A DNA stretch of 12,927 nt from Dichomitus squalens LYAD-421 SS1. Lineage: Eukaryota; Basidiomycota; Agaricomycetes; Polyporales; Polyporaceae. Of the stretch, positions 1-8,863 are shown piece after piece. The position numbers and the translations under genes are program-made. The notes under the pieces were generated by a model. The model was not told where the DNA came from and ran no database searches. It saw only the letters and a program-made list of their open reading frames with translations. Within the stretch, counting starts at the first letter, position 1. Each line of letters starts with the position of its first letter. Location: the NCBI RefSeq assembly GCF_000275845.1, contig NW_006766972.1, positions 7,028-19,954 on the forward strand. The letters run 5' to 3'.

Positions 1-588
1 TTCGCAACGGAGTTGGAAGAGGAGATACGGCTGTCCAAGAAGAGTCCGCTCACGACGGCTAGCAAGCTCAATCTCTCTATGGATCGCGGTGGTATATATG
101 AAGCTGACATCTCGTTCCCTCTCAAGCCACATGTGAGGCATCTGGAGGCAGTGACGGCGACGACTTGTGGTGATTATTTGCCGAAATATGCGATCCGTCA
201 ATGCGCTGATCACCGCTCCTGCTCCAGCGCATACAAGAGTATCTTCCGGCTTTAACCCGGAATCCGTTGAAGACATCGCAGCTGGTGACGACCGGTACAA
301 GGCGAAGTATGCTCATTGGTTCCCGAAGCCAGGTAAGTTGATATCTCTGCGGTGCCTCCTACTGTTCACCACTGATGCTCCCATCTTTTCCCAGCGGAGC
401 TCCCTGAGGTCGAGGACACGCCCGACTCGCTGAAGACACCGTACCCCTTGGAGACCCCTAAGACGATGCTGCGGCTAAGGTCGCAGTGGATGAAGGATCA
501 CTCTGAAGTCTGGCAGACGGCGGTAACCTCTCCCGGAAGGACGCGATCGGATGTAGTAGGCCTGGTTACGAAGTCGTTCACGATGTAG
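1..588 (+). CDS. 3' end of an unrecognised protein-coding gene (three exons seen, 5' end outside window)
   Basis: Model: exons 1-169, 228-332 and 395-588, stop TAG at 586-588. Intron 1 (170-227, 58 nt) has donor GTGATT, a GCTGAT branch-like site and acceptor CTCCAG. Intron 2 (333-394, 62 nt) has an ideal GTAAGT donor and acceptor TTTTCCCAG. Phases fit at both junctions (phase 1 to phase 1), giving 155 residues with no internal stop. The visible protein is soluble-looking and mixed in charge. It contains the stretches DRGGIYEADISFPLKPH near the start and SLKTPYPLETPKTMLRLRSQW in the last exon, and ends in KSFTM. I see no membrane segment or catalytic motif and do not recognise the family. Intron 2 is convincing. 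Intron 1 is less certain, because a GTGAGG donor at 133 is stronger but breaks the reading frame. The stop lies 412 bp before the PCNA start on the same strand. Confidence 0.65.
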
Positions 589-1000
589 CCTACACTGCTC
601 TTGGACCGCGCTCAGCGCCGTGCTATCATACACGAGACGATTGCAGTGGGTCAGATGTAACTCCGTGATGTTGGACACGAATCCGACTTGGGGTTATTGC
701 CCAACAGTGTTTACGTGCTTGTATACTGTCCAAAGAAAGTCTGTCAGGTAGGATACTAACGCGGCGGTGGCTGAGCGTAGGACGCGTGCGTGACGACGCG
801 TGTGTGACCTGGTGTGACAGTGGTGTGAGGCACGCGTCTTTGAGTTGGAACTCCGCCAGCGCCGCCTTGGCCCGACGCGTTCTCGCGCCGCCCTCTTCCT
901 CCTCCTCCTCCTCCTCCCCCATCCTCATCCCCCGCCGCCGTCAGCAGCGTCACCACTCGCGCACTTGCTTCTAGCTTTACACACTCCATCTAAATTCACA
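589..1000 (+). promoter_or_regulatory. PCNA promoter and 5' leader with four MCB (ACGCGT) boxes and a CT-rich tract
   Basis: This gap between the upstream stop codon and the PCNA start holds no credible gene. ACGCGT, the MluI cell-cycle box bound by the fungal MBF complex, occurs at 782-787, 796-801, 832-837 and 875-880, with the first two only 14 bp apart. A (CTC)n-like pyrimidine run lies at about 894-930, followed by more C-rich sequence up to the start codon; CT-rich leaders just before the ATG are common in fungal genes. The start context is CACAATG. Boxes and tract are seen directly; binding by MBF is inferred from known control of PCNA genes in yeasts. No clear TATA box was found. Confidence 0.7.
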
Positions 1001-2782
1001 ATGTTGGAAGCCAAGCTCTCCGAGGCCGCCCTTCTCAAGCGTCTTCTCGACGGTACGTTTCCTCGCGTCCCGACGCGTCTCTTGGCTCACCCGACGCGTC
1101 CAGCCGTCAAGGAACTCGTCTCAGACGCCAACTTTGAGTGTAATGAGGAGGGCATCGTGAGTACTTGCTCTACCTCCCTGCTCCCATCCGACGCAACTCA
1201 CCCGCCACCACACCCCAGCAACTCCAAGCCATGGACAATTCTCACGTCGCTCTCGTCTCCGTCAAGCTCTACGCGTCCGGATTCAAGCGCTACCGCTGTG
1301 ACCGCCCTCTCCCTCTAGGCGTCAACCTTGGTTCCCTCACAAAGGTCCTCAAGTGCGCAAAGGACGATGATATCTGCACTCTCAAAGCCGGCGACGACGC
1401 TGATATCCTCTCTCTCACTTATGAAGCAAAGAGCGCGTGTCCTTTCTTTTCTTGCCTTCCCTTCCTTTCCTGTTTGTCCGTTGTGACGACTGGGTCGAGT
1501 GGACGCGTCCCCAAGGCGCGTCAACCACCTTCAGTCGCGCACCTCTCTTCTAGGGGGGAGCCAAATCCCAGAATGGATGCTGCGCACGAGGTTTCTCTGA
1601 TGTTACCTTTGCTGTCAATCACGGTCACCGGCCGGTTGCGCTCTATGCAGCGTGTCAGGCGACTGTACTCGGTATCTCAGCTCGCGGCTGGAGAGCATGC
1701 ACGCGATCTCACGCGAGTACGACTGCTACTCGACTATATTCGACGTACACGACGTCACACCGAACCCTCGTGTCCTCCGTTGCTCTCCATCCGCGTATTC
1801 GTCATGATCATGTCATACCAGACTAACGGATCGCAATCCCCGCAGACGCCGATCGCATCGCCGAGTACGAGATGAAGCTCATGGACATCGACGCTGACCA
1901 GCTTGGGATCCCCGACACTGATTACGACGCGTCCGTAACGATGCCCTCGTCCGAATTTTTGCGTATCGTCCGTGACCTCTCCCTACTCGGCGAGTCCGTC
2001 CGAATCGAAGTCTCCAAAGAGGGGATCCGGTTCGTGAGCGACGGCGAGGCCGCCAACGGGAATATCCTCATCAAGCAAAACGCGGAGGCGTCGGGCAAGA
2101 AGAAGGGCTCGTCGAGCAAGCGGAAGGGTGCCGACGACGATGACGACGAAGCGGACGAGCCGGAGGAAGAGGAGGGCGCGGAGGTGTCGGACGGCGAGGG
2201 CGGGAAGAAGAAAGTCAAGAAGGAGAAGGTCAAGAAGGAGGAGAATGGCGAAGATGTGGAGATGAACGGCGCGGACGAGGAGGATGAAGGCGAAGGCGAG
2301 TTCAAGCCCACAAAGGACGAGAACGGAGAAGGGGAGGAGGATGATGAGGGGTCGAGCAAGAAGCGGAAGCGCGGGTCAGGAAAGGTTCGTTGCCTGATTC
2401 TCCTTTGCCATTGGAAAGAAGAGCTCATGAAATTGACACATGCCAGAGCAAGCCCGCGAAGAAGGCCAAGAAAGAAGATGCAGACGATGATGACGATGAC
2501 GATTTCGAGGGCGTGAGGATTGAGATGAATTCAGCAGTCACGCTCACATTCTCGCTCAAGTACCTTGTCAACTTCTCCAAAAGCTCGAGCTTGTCGAAAA
2601 AGGTCCAGCTCATGATGTCCAACGATGTCCCACTCCTTGTACGTCTTCCTGATCGTTCTGCTTTCCCTCTGCACTGGCGTCAAGGGTTGCTAACGGCATG
2701 ACATATGTTTACGCAGGTCTCGTATGCGTTCAACCAGGGTCATATCCGGTACTACCTCGCACCCAAGATCGGTGATGACTAG
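1001..2782 (+). CDS. Proliferating cell nuclear antigen (PCNA), DNA sliding clamp, with a long charged insert
   Basis: Six exons: 1001-1052, 1104-1156, 1219-1432, 1846-2384, 2447-2638, 2717-2782; TAG at 2780-2782; 371 residues. PCNA is a homotrimeric ring that tethers polymerases delta and epsilon and many repair factors to DNA in the nucleus. Recognition is firm: N-terminal MLEAKLSEAALLKRLL, then QAMDNSHVALVSVKL, YRCDRPLPLGVNL, the interdomain connector region around MKLMDIDADQLGIP (116-129), EVSKEGIRF, and C-terminal YYLAPKIGDD. With the GC-donor exon 3/4 junction, the lysine matching the conserved ubiquitin acceptor falls at residue 164 exactly, as in human and yeast PCNA. The family is usually 255-265 residues. 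The excess is a run at about 186-308, rich in D/E and K, placed between the GNILIKQN strand and VRIEMN, where human PCNA has a short loop. Introns of 51, 62, 413, 62 and 78 nt; intron 3 is unusual and listed separately. Confidence 0.96.
1433..1845 (+). other. Intron 3 of PCNA: long, with apparent GC donor
   Basis: Homology needs the protein to run YEAK-N-ADRIAEYE across this gap. That is met by joining A1432 to AC1846, which gives intron ends GC...AG (donor GCGCGT). A GT donor in the same phase exists at 1439 (GTCCTT), but it is weak, would insert two residues and would move the conserved Lys164 to 166. GT at 1437 puts the next exon out of frame. The 3' end is orthodox: GACTAAC branch-like site at about 1820 and acceptor CCCGCAG. 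At 413 nt it is about five to eight times the length of the other PCNA introns. The reading frame of exon 3 stays open through all of it to a TGA at 1873-1875. A pyrimidine-rich run lies at its 5' end (about 1439-1483), and it holds one ACGCGT (1503-1508). Confidence 0.7.
2117..2504 (+). other. Low-complexity coding tract: acidic/basic insert of PCNA
   Basis: This purine-rich stretch of exons 4 and 5 encodes alternating acidic runs (DDDDDEADEPEEEE, DEEDEGEGE, GEEDDEG, DDDDDDD) and lysine clusters (GKKKGSSSKRK, KKKVKKEKVKKEE, SSKKRKRGSGK, KPAKKAKK). The last two clusters flank intron 4 and resemble a bipartite nuclear-localisation signal. VKKE occurs twice (230-233 and 235-238) and fits the SUMO consensus psi-K-x-E. 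S221 in VSDGE fits a casein kinase 2 site. These matches are seen in the sequence; use as modification or import signals is inference. The region is expected to be disordered and to project from the ring. Confidence 0.8.
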
Positions 2783-3476
2783 GCATCCGAGTCGTCTCTC
2801 CTTCCAAGCCGCTGTTGTGCTCGCACCCGTCATATCAGCATCGCCGTCTCAACTCGCATTGTCCGCCTCCGTCCCCTCGTCTCCTTGTCGCATACGTACC
2901 ATCTCTGTCTACTCGTATCCTCGCTATGTATGTTTCATTCCTCGTCATCTCTTGCTTGCTTGCCAATTGAAAGTAAATTGACCTCGTGAACTCACTGTAA
3001 CCTGGCTTGGCGGCTGGCGTCGGCTATCGGAGGTGTGCCTGTCTGCCGCTTCGTTACAGGCGTCATGTATGTATGTGCACTGCACGTTCAAGAGGCTTCT
3101 TTGGTCTTGTGCGCCCAGTGGGTATGGGAGTATATGTAAGCTCGGCAAGCTGACTGTCTGCTACGGCCACGATAGATGACGGATGGGTGCTGAAGTTGAC
3201 GATTGTCGATCTCGAGTTTAGACTTCGTCCTCGCCTCGTCACCAGTGGGCAACGACGGGTAAATTCATTTCCTGCCATATTCCGCTACCCTCTACCACTC
3301 TTGCTCTCGCATAACAAGCTCATTAGGCCATTGGCTTCTCCTTGATAATGATACATGGTAGCGCTCCGAACCCATATTCTGGCTGACTCTCAAGACCCTA
3401 AATCGCGACAATACTCGAGCGAACGGCGGACGCCATTCCCACAAAGATCAGCCTGGTGCACACCTCTAGCAAGGCC
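2783..3476. other. Spacer downstream of PCNA, no gene seen
   Basis: The first few hundred bases are presumably the PCNA 3' UTR. Open frames on both strands are short, lack convincing codon use, and do not join through good splice sites. There is a weak TATG/TGTA-rich patch near 3064-3075. Nothing else can be supported here. Confidence 0.6.
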
Positions 3477-3662
3477 ATGATGGACATTGACAACGTCAAG
3501 GAACAATTGCCTGCTGCAAACCTCCCGCGTGCCCTGGTGGACCTCGTTGACGCAGTCAAGATGTTGCAAGAATGCCAGACGCACCTATTAGCTGCAGTGC
3601 GGGAGCTACGGGAGGGTCAGGACAGGCTTTCCGCGCACAATGACGCGCTCTCTGCTATGTAG
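3477..3662 (+). CDS. Possible small coiled-coil protein or gene relic
   Basis: The ORF begins at the tandem start codons ATGATGG (3477) in context AGGCCATG and ends at TAG 3660-3662, 61 residues. The sequence reads as an amphipathic helix: residues around LPRALVDLVDAVKMLQ and HLLAAVRELREGQDRL show leucine/valine spacing typical of a coiled coil. Codon use resembles the neighbouring genes. After the TAG the same frame stays open for 47 more codons to TAA at 3804-3806. This could mean a broken longer gene or chance. No family is recognised and no upstream exon could be attached. It lies between PCNA and the converging Byr4-like gene, and may also be an expressed fragment in an untranslated region. 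Confidence 0.35.
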   Translation: MMDIDNVKEQLPAANLPRALVDLVDAVKMLQECQTHLLAAVRELREGQDRLSAHNDALSAM

Positions 3663-3811
3663 ATTGCATACATGTACATCAAGGACGCCATGGTTTCGGA
3701 ATCGTTCGGAGTGACCTTTGATGCGAAACTACGGCGCGCCATTCGTTCTGATACAGCCTCCACATACAGCAGTCTAGGATTGATTCACCATGTTACTATA
3801 TCCTAATCCAA

Positions 3812-4056
3812 CTAGACCCGTGCAATCTCATCCGGTGGTTTCTCTGAGTAGTAAGTAGCCAAGCGGAGCATTGTCGCTTGCCCGTAAGGAGCCCGTCTGC
3901 AGTCGCGCACACCGGCATCGTCCAATGGTTGACTGCGAGGCGGATCAAAATAGTCGGGATCCTTGGCTACAGACAATGTATATCAGCGAGGTACTGTAGG
4001 CTGATACCATTGTCACACAAGGAAGATGTATTCGTAAAATAGGCCATGAGATACAT
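3812..4056 (-). CDS. Possible small two-exon gene of unknown function
   Basis: On the minus strand, exon A (4056-4008) and exon B (3966-3812) join in frame across a 41-nt candidate intron (donor GTATCA, CTGATA branch-like site, acceptor CTGTAG). This gives 67 residues ending in PPDEIARV and a TAG at 3814-3812. Exon B has protein-like composition (DPDYFDPPRSQPLDDAG, then RAPYGQATMLRLATYYSEK). The frame of exon A stays open upstream to another ATG at 4134, which would give 93 residues. The start is therefore undecided. The intron is short even for a basidiomycete. It lies just downstream of, and on the same strand as, the Byr4-like gene, so it may be part of that gene's 3' UTR or a lost terminal exon, but I found no in-phase junction to it. 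No family recognised. Confidence 0.3.
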
Positions 4057-4183
4057 GACGAGACGTGATAGACGACGTAATAGCGTATACGAAAGCAATT
4101 CGTGAAAACATGAAGAACAAGGTATGCGGAGCATCAACACTCATATCTGAGACTATACGTTAGCAATTATAATACTGGAACCT

Positions 4184-7100
4184 TTACCTAGGGATGTTCG
4201 TGTCCAGCAACGCCTCCAGCTCCGTGATACAATCAGCGCATCGCGTATGCACTTCGCGCGCGTTCTCTAACAACGGCTTGATGTTCTCCGGAGCCATCGC
4301 GAGCTTGATGTCTGGGAGCGGGCCGGAGCTGCGATTTGGGCTAGGATCCACCCACGGCTGTGGGGGCGCCGAGCGAACAGATCCGGTCGGAGGTATACGC
4401 CCACGCGAAGGAGGACGTCGAGGACTGGGACTAGGAGCAGACTGTCGATTCTTGCTACGTGATGCCGACCTGGGGAGGTGTGCTCCTTCTCCCACATCGG
4501 AATCAACCTCTCGAACGTCAGAGAGTTTGATCGACCGTGTGTATGACTGCAACACTGAGGGTGGTATTGCGGAAGGTTTCTGGGGCGACTCGCCACCAAG
4601 ACTCCACAGTGACGACTGCGAGCGGTCAGGAAGGCGGTGAGTGCCATTGGGGTCTACTGTGCGTTGGAAGAGATAGGGAGATTTGCCCTTCTTGCCTCGA
4701 ACAGTTGCCGTACTATCAGACGACAGTCCAAGAGCCCGCGCGGCGTGCTCCAGATCAGATGCAGACTCAACACGATGCCAGTCTTCCTCGTCACCGAGGC
4801 TGGTACCACTGCGGCTCGCCAAACCAGAACTGCTACTGGGGAGCCCGGTTTGATTCGACAAATCGTCTACGAGCTCGCGGGGGCCGGCGGCAGCCTTAGA
4901 CTTCTGACCCAAGCGGAAAATGGACGCAAGAGATGGGCGGCGAGGGGACGACTTGTGGGAGAGGGCGGGGGCTGTGCTGTATGGAGAGTTGGGATGAACG
5001 TCACGGCGACGAGAAGCTACGGAGTCGGGACCTGTAATCGTTCTCGCACTACGTCCTATAAGATTTGAAAAGACACGCGACTCACGTGGGAGATTCAAAG
5101 ACGAATCCGTACTGGCGGATACAGACGACGATGACGGAGGAATGCGGGGAAGAACAGGTGGCTGAGTCTGATCAGCGTAGCTCTTCTTCAGCGACTTGAG
5201 CATATCGCGCAAGCCCCGCATCCCGAGACGGCTCGTCCTCCGCTTCTTGGTGGGCGAAGGTTGAGCTCCGGAAGGCACCGACTCTTCGCTCGGGAGCGTG
5301 ACAGTGCTGTTCATGGCATCGCCCCAACGCCAATTGCGATTGATCACCTCTTCCGGTATACCTGGTTCCAAGGACATCGTAGCAGATGGGTCGGAATTAT
5401 TCAACATCTCGCGTAGTAGCATGAGCTGTCGCTGACTGAGATCATGTCGTCCTGTCGACGCACGCCATTGGGCTGGAGGCGGGCTTGCCAGAGGAGGGGA
5501 AACACTCCCGGGAGCTGATGGATTGATGGTGGGTTTCTGCTCGTCCCCTGCAAGTGTAATAGCGCGCTCGCGACTCTTGCGACCATCCCGGACGGTCGGA
5601 ACGGTTGGCGCAGACTGACTGGACGACGGTGGAGGCGAAGTTGCTTGCTGTTGATCTGGACCTCCTCCGCCCAGGTCGATAAGGAGCTCGGCGCATTCCC
5701 AAGAGAGTCGATACTTCGCTTCGATGTTGAGAAATGCCGAATTGAGTTGCGCACGGCTTGGAGTATGGCTAGTTGTCGGATTCGTTTGCGCTCGGGACCG
5801 TGTCGAAGGCTTGGGGAGATGTATGAAGCTTGGAGACACAGGTCGGGACTGCGACTCTTGAGGATCGTGGATGAGCGTACGGATCTGACTGGTCAGCGTC
5901 GTGTATGTAGCCTGAAGCTGCTTCAGCTCTGAAGAGGTAGTGAGCGGTACAATTCTTGTCGTCAGCACCTATACGAAGGACTTACGCTCGACACTTGCGG
6001 CAAAATCCCGAACCATGTTCAAGTCGCGCTTTAGGCTTACTTGCGCCTGGCTGATTCGTGCCGGGATCTTCAGATCGCCTAAGGAGTTCCGTCGAAGAAA
6101 GTTGGCATTACTCGGTGTATCGCGTTCTTTCGGGGACTGCGCCGTTCGACCAAGCGACGCAGTCTGAACGGGTGACGTAGACGGCATCGGTCGGCTCGGC
6201 GATGGGAGGGGAGACGGTACTGCTGAGTGTGTTGTTTCCTGGGAGGCTGAAGAAGTGACCTGTGTTGGGCGGGAGCCAAGACTGGGATGCGAACGCGATG
6301 GCTCAAGTGTGCGGTCAACGGACGCCCGTGTTGGACTGCCAGTGAGATCTCGAGGAGGTTTACGATCGCCCTTGTTGCGAGGTGGCGACGGAGGCTGAAG
6401 TTCGATAGGCGGAAGGAGAGGGATGTCTTGTGAGCTGCGGATGACGCGCGCTGGGGGACGTGGGGTGGTATTGTCATGAGCAGTCTCAGTGTCATGCGCT
6501 GACGATGCAGTCCCGGGACGCTGCTGTTTCTCCGCTTCCTGCGGAGCGACACTCTTTCGTCGCTTGTGCTTGCCACCGACGAGGCTGATCCGCCTTATAC
6601 CTCCCATGAAGCGCCGGCTGCCCTTCTCTTCTCCTGCAGGTTTCTCCGGAGGGGGGTTACTATGAGCGTCGCTCGAGTGTCCATCAAACGTCTCGCGCGT
6701 AGTAGTTGAGCTCTTCTTCGCGCGATGAACATCCTCCACGCTTGCGGATGCCGACCGCTGCCTCGAGCTCGCACGGCTACTGGGAGTAGTCGGTCGCATA
6801 TGTCGCCCGTCGCCATAGGACACGTGTCGAGGAACAGGTGGCCGTGTGCTCCAGCTCGATCCCGAGGACGAGGCCGCGATAGACACCTGCATGGATGTCG
6901 GGCGACGCGGAGTTCCACCAAACAGGAGCGTCGAAGTAGGAACGTCGTTCCCATCCGCAACCTCCTCCAGGTCCTGTGGTAAGGTTGAGTCGGTCCCCTC
7001 CCTTCCATGCCCACCGCGACCCTTCCCCTTGCGCGACGACGGCGAGCCCGGCTCACGTTCGCGATCTACGCCCATGAGATGGAGAAGCCGCTCGACGCTC

Positions 7101-8433
7101 CTCTCGTGCTTCAGTGATTCGGCTTGCTGTGGCGAGCCTGGCCCCTGACCGCCGCCACCACCGCGAAAAAACCACGACTTGGCACCGCTACCGCCATGTC
7201 CGGGAGAACTGGACGCAATGAAGCTGGTCGGGCGGGATCCTTCGCTCTCTGGATAGCGCTCGCGTTCGTGGGGGACGCGGGGCTCGCTGCGCTCTTTGAG
7301 CATCACTTCAGAAGGACCGGTGCTTGCACGCTTCTTGCGCCCTGTCCCCCACTTCTTCCCGACGGAGCCTATGCGTGAGAGGAGAGGCGTCTTCCCGGTG
7401 GAGGTGTTACTGATGTCGGGAGGGGGATCGTCTAGCGAAGTGGAGGGTAATTCGCGGCTTCGCTTTGAGTTGTCGGGTGTGACTGGACGGGGTGGCTCTG
7501 GAAACTCCGCACGATCCTCGAGCTCGAAGATCCCCTCCTCAAAGTTGGGCGGGGGACGCGACTTCTTGCGCAGGCGTCTGCGCTCCCGGTGGATTGGTGG
7601 GCTTGGCGGTAACAACGCAAGACGAGCTGCCACCGCAGCAGAGTTCCCGCCCGAGGCTGTCGGCCGCAGGGGAAGATGGGCATGGGAAGAGTAGGAGTAG
7701 CCTGCCACCGACTCACGCCCAGTGGTGGATGACACGGGTACGGAGAAGACTGACGCGGTCGGAGAGCGGGGAAACGGGGAAGGCAAGGGAGGCACAGGAG
7801 GAGGTATATCTGTAGGGATGTGAAAGGGCACACCTCTCGATCGCGTCGTCACCGTACGATCGTCCTCACGATCTGCAAATCCGTATTCCTCCTCGTCTGA
7901 CGAACCCCAGGAGCCTCTCTTGCGAGGCGTTCTGCGGCGCGGCGACGCGCCGCTGCGGGCGTTGTCATCAAAGTCTTCATCCCAATTCTCAACGGGTGAT
8001 GCAGACCCCCCTGCGTCGCGTGACGTGCTGCCGTTAGACGGTACTTGAGATTGTGCCACTGGACGAACGGAGGGCCGTGGAGAGTCGGTGTCCTGGAAGT
8101 CGTCATCCCAGTTCTCAGTTTGCTGTAGACGTTTCAAAGGAGTGGACGGGCCAGGTTCAGCCCAGGTCTTGAAGGGATGTTCCTTCTCCTTGGATAGAGG
8201 CGTGGACGGGTTTCGCGGTGCCGTGGGCACGACGCGTGGGCTGCTATCAGGACGAGGGTCATGAGCGTCGGTATTCGGGATCGTGGATGCACGATTGAAT
8301 TCAAAGTCTTCGTCCCAGTTTTCCGCCAAGTCTGTTACAATGTGAACGGTCAATCCAGCGACTGGATGGGCCTGACGTTAGAGGACGTAAAGACGATACC
8401 TGGCTGTTGTGCTGGGGAAGTGAGTACGCTCAT
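4184..8433 (-). CDS. Byr4/Bfa1-like regulator of septation/mitotic exit (large disordered protein)
   Basis: Model on the minus strand: exons 8433-8400, 8361-5986 and 5928-4184; stop TAA 4186-4184; 1384 residues. Intron 1 (38 nt, donor GTATCG, CTAAC branch, acceptor ATCCAG) supplies the ATG. The long ORF otherwise opens only with TTG at 8353. Intron 2 (57 nt) has a GTAAGT donor and CTTCAG acceptor. All phases fit. Three motifs E-N-W-D-[DE]-D-F stand at about 25-31, 94-100 and 136-142. The middle is Ser/Pro/Arg-rich and probably disordered. Helical blocks lie at about 770-825 (coiled coil spanning intron 2), 865-891 and 1037-1054 (RLGMRGLRDMLKSLKKSY), with a NRNWRWGDAMNS block near 1000 and a helix at the C terminus. 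Repeated WDxDF-type motifs recall Byr4 (fission yeast) and Bfa1 (budding yeast), scaffolds of the GAP for Spg1/Tem1 at spindle poles. That call rests on motif memory only. It is about twice the length of Byr4. Confidence 0.85.
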
Positions 8434-8733
8434 GGGAGGTGATCGTGATCGTGGTAAGTCAGTGGATGTGGCAGAAGGAGATGGATAGGAGGACTGAGAA
8501 CATGAACGTGAGGCGGGAAGGAAAACGACGAGGAGGGCGAGCAAGGCGAGGAAGGTCAGAGAGACATGGAACACAACGTTCTGACAACAGACGCCCGGAT
8601 CACTGCGGCTCGCGACGCTGGCTCAGCCTAGTCGCTCTTTCTCCCCCACTGACCGGTGTCCTACGAGCTCACATCTGCCAGGAATTATAGTCACACATGA
8701 AGATCCTCTTGTGCGCAAACATTCTCAAAACGA
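8434..8733 (-). promoter_or_regulatory. Upstream region of the Byr4-like gene
   Basis: Leftward-facing leader and probable promoter. On the minus strand the bases before the ATG read as a mixed, moderately CT-rich leader. The first exon is only 34 nt, so the start site rests on splice phase alone, and a further upstream exon cannot be excluded. No ACGCGT box lies here, unlike at the two rightward genes. Confidence 0.4.
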
Positions 8734-8784
8734 CGACAACTGTTTGGACACGACAACTGTTTGGACACGACAACTGTTTGGACG
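8734..8784. repeat. Tandem repeat, 17 bp x 3
   Basis: Three head-to-tail copies of CGACAACTGTTTGGACA at 8734-8750, 8751-8767 and 8768-8784. They are identical except for the last base of the third. The core TGTTTGGACA differs by one base from the core TGTTCGGACA of the pair at 12444-12473. Confidence 0.95.
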
Positions 8785-8863
8785 AATACGATCGGGGGGA
8801 TCGCAATCTTTCTGTCGAGTCTTCAACCACGGCTTTTGATACTGGACCACACTGCTGCGATAG

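Noticed and set aside
845..1318. 157-residue ORF overlapping the PCNA start
   Set aside because: It is in a different frame from PCNA, is made of poly-Leu/Pro from the CT-rich leader, and overlaps PCNA exons that are certain from homology.
1165..1875. 236-residue plus-strand ORF through PCNA exon 3 and intron 3
   Set aside because: It is PCNA exon 3 read through into intron 3; only 1219-1432 is homologous coding sequence. Kept as an intron-retention observation, not as a gene.
1922..2428. 168-residue minus-strand Ser-rich ORF
   Set aside because: Antisense shadow of the Asp/Glu/Lys-rich PCNA insert; the Ser runs follow from GAN codons read on the other strand.
4194..5068. Plus-strand ORFs of 120-148 residues
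   Set aside because: They oppose exon 3 of the Byr4-like gene, whose frame is longer, spliced in phase and has better composition.
6079..7056. Arg/His-rich minus-strand ORFs of 153-165 residues
   Set aside because: Out-of-frame shadows inside the large exon 2 of the Byr4-like gene.
8350..8574. 74-residue minus-strand ORF with a hydrophobic N terminus resembling a signal peptide
   Set aside because: Its C-terminal half contains the proposed first exon of the Byr4-like gene followed by intron sequence; the hydrophobic start lies in the leader and the ORF runs through a good GTATCG donor.
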